Source: Chitinophaga varians (GTDB lineage Bacteria; Bacteroidota; Bacteroidia; Chitinophagales; Chitinophagaceae). Taken from it: a stretch of DNA of 64,000 nt. Made by a program: the position numbers and the translations under genes. Positions 63,175 through 64,000 of this stretch are shown one piece after another. Numbering within the stretch: position 1 is the first letter of the stretch; the number at the start of each line of letters is the position of its first letter. The stretch spans positions 1,488,001 through 1,552,000 of the forward strand of contig NZ_JACVFB010000001.1 of assembly GCF_014529945.1 (NCBI RefSeq), read 5' to 3'. The notes beneath the pieces were generated by a model, which saw nothing but the letters and a program-made list of their open reading frames with translations, was not told the origin of the DNA and made no database searches.

Positions 63175-64000
63175 CCTGGTTTTTGTTAACTGCTCCATGG
63201 TATGTTTACTTTGCGGGTATAGGTCCGCAGCCATCCGGAAAATAGCGGCCGCCTGATCGGTCCTGCCTATACGCAGACAATAGCTCCCCAACCAGTCGAG
63301 GTAACGTTCTGTAGGCTTAAACGTAAAGCCCAGCCTCGCTGAAAGTTCCGCATAATGTTTTGTGATCAGGGAAGGGTCTTGCACGGCCTGTTTTACATGC
63401 ACCTGATGTCCGCTGAAAATAAACTTCAACGCATCGAATGCGGCCGGTAACGGCACGGTCCCATGATCATCTTCGGGATAATAATGAAATTGCCACCGCA
63501 GCCCCTGCGGCTGCCGCCGCTGTAACTGTTGCGAAAACGCACGGATGGCCATGGGATGGTCGGTGGTGGTATCCTGCGGTACCACTACCTTGTGGGCCAT
63601 CGCTACGTAGATGTTCGTACCGGTAAAATCTTTCCGGGGAAGGATACTGTCTGCCTGCCGTAACATCAGCTGCTGGTCCCACCAGAGACTGGGATCAATG
63701 ACCACATAGGCGTTGAACAGCCGGGTGTGATGCAAGAGCAGGTTAACGGCCGTGAGCCCGCCGAAAGAGTGGCCCTGTAAAATATTGTAACCGGAAGTAC
63801 GATAGGCGGAGTCTATATGTGGCCGTAATTCCTTCTGCAGAAAAGCGATAAACCGTTCATTGCCGCCGCTGTTGGCATAGAGCGTGGCTTTCGGGTCGTA
63901 ATAAGCTTTCCGGCCCGCCGGTGATGGTGTCAGATCGCGGGTACGGTCTGTATTGAGGATGCCTACCACGATCATTTGCGGTATGCTGGCATACGGCCCC
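63166..64000 (-). CDS. Esterase of the IroE/enterobactin-esterase type (5' end outside window)
   Basis: The frame runs off the right edge, so the N-terminus is missing; the visible part begins with PYASIPQMIVVGILNTDRT. The nucleophile elbow is ILQGHSFGGLTAVNLLL. The acid and His are in WDQQ...DAF-like loops and YPEDDHGTVPLPAA. A C-terminal TPR-like tail (LGSYCLRIGRTDQAAAIFRM) follows. Members split siderophore or other esters in the periplasm; the substrate here is not shown. Confidence 0.85.
   Translation of the reverse strand, partial: GPYASIPQMIVVGILNTDRTRDLTPSPAGRKAYYDPKATLYANSGGNERFIAFLQKELRPHIDSAYRTSGYNILQGHSFGGLTAVNLLLHHTRLFNAYVVIDPSLWWDQQLMLRQADSILPRKDFTGTNIYVAMAHKVVVPQDTTTDHPMAIRAFSQQLQRRQPQGLRWQFHYYPEDDHGTVPLPAAFDALKFIFSGHQVHVKQAVQDPSLITKHYAELSARLGFTFKPTERYLDWLGSYCLRIGRTDQAAAIFRMAADLYPQSKHTMEQLTKTRQR

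Overview
The window looks like chromosomal DNA from a Chitinophaga-like member of the Bacteroidota. The signs are a TANFOR-domain giant secreted protein, an outer-membrane beta-barrel gene beside a LytS/LytTR pair, GG-type RiPP precursors with a grasp-with-spasm maturation set, DUF3667 and DUF4844 proteins, several lipoproteins, and promoters of the TTTG-N18-TAnnTTTG type. I saw no rRNA, tRNA, CRISPR array, insertion sequence or phage gene.

Regions, left to right. 1-4.6 kb: the C-terminal part of an alkaline phosphatase, a POT peptide transporter and a TPR lipoprotein. 4.7-11.8 kb: one 6.1 kb gene for a TANFOR protein with a zinc-protease motif, a caspase-like (C80/CPD-type) His/Cys pair and a variable C-terminal tip, followed 4 bp later by a probable immunity gene. 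11.8-16.3 kb: a MarR regulator and a divergent membrane protein sharing a palindromic operator, a small orphan protein, a secreted GH43 glycosidase and two small membrane proteins. 16.3-20.7 kb: an outer-membrane beta-barrel protein divergent from a LytS-type kinase and LytTR regulator. 20.7-23.8 kb: an arsenic island (GDCCVxC protein, arsR, arsM, acr3, arsC) with two copies of a probable ArsR operator.

23.8-34.5 kb is the most interesting accessory region, a composite RiPP locus. Three tandem precursors have a lanthipeptide-like leader ending in GG and a CxxC...C core. Two further precursors carry an IKGGLYQL junction. These are followed by an ATP-grasp ligase, a 59-residue overlapping gene, a SPASM protein without a visible radical-SAM motif, a C39-peptidase ABC exporter, an HlyD adaptor and an unknown, possibly immunity-type protein. 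A secreted S9 peptidase lies between the two precursor groups. The likely scheme is that the ATP-grasp and SPASM proteins modify the second precursor pair, and the C39 exporter cuts after GG and exports. Whether the first three precursors use the same exporter or distant enzymes is open.

34.5-64 kb is mostly chromosomal genes: a PAS-LuxR regulator, DUF3667 protein, hybrid histidine kinase, exported adenosine deaminase, Crp-like regulator, several alpha/beta hydrolases, two FAD monooxygenases, a BBE oxidoreductase, katG, an AraC regulator, a thioredoxin-fold protein, a SMI1/KNR4 protein, a TetR-DUF302-GNAT group with two matching operators, an orphan MacB/FtsX permease, a DUF4844 zinc-ribbon protein and the start of an esterase cut by the window end. 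A short remnant of a beta-lactamase-family gene survives near 55.4 kb.

Family names come from motif recognition by eye; no database search was run. Residue numbers refer to the start codon given in each entry.
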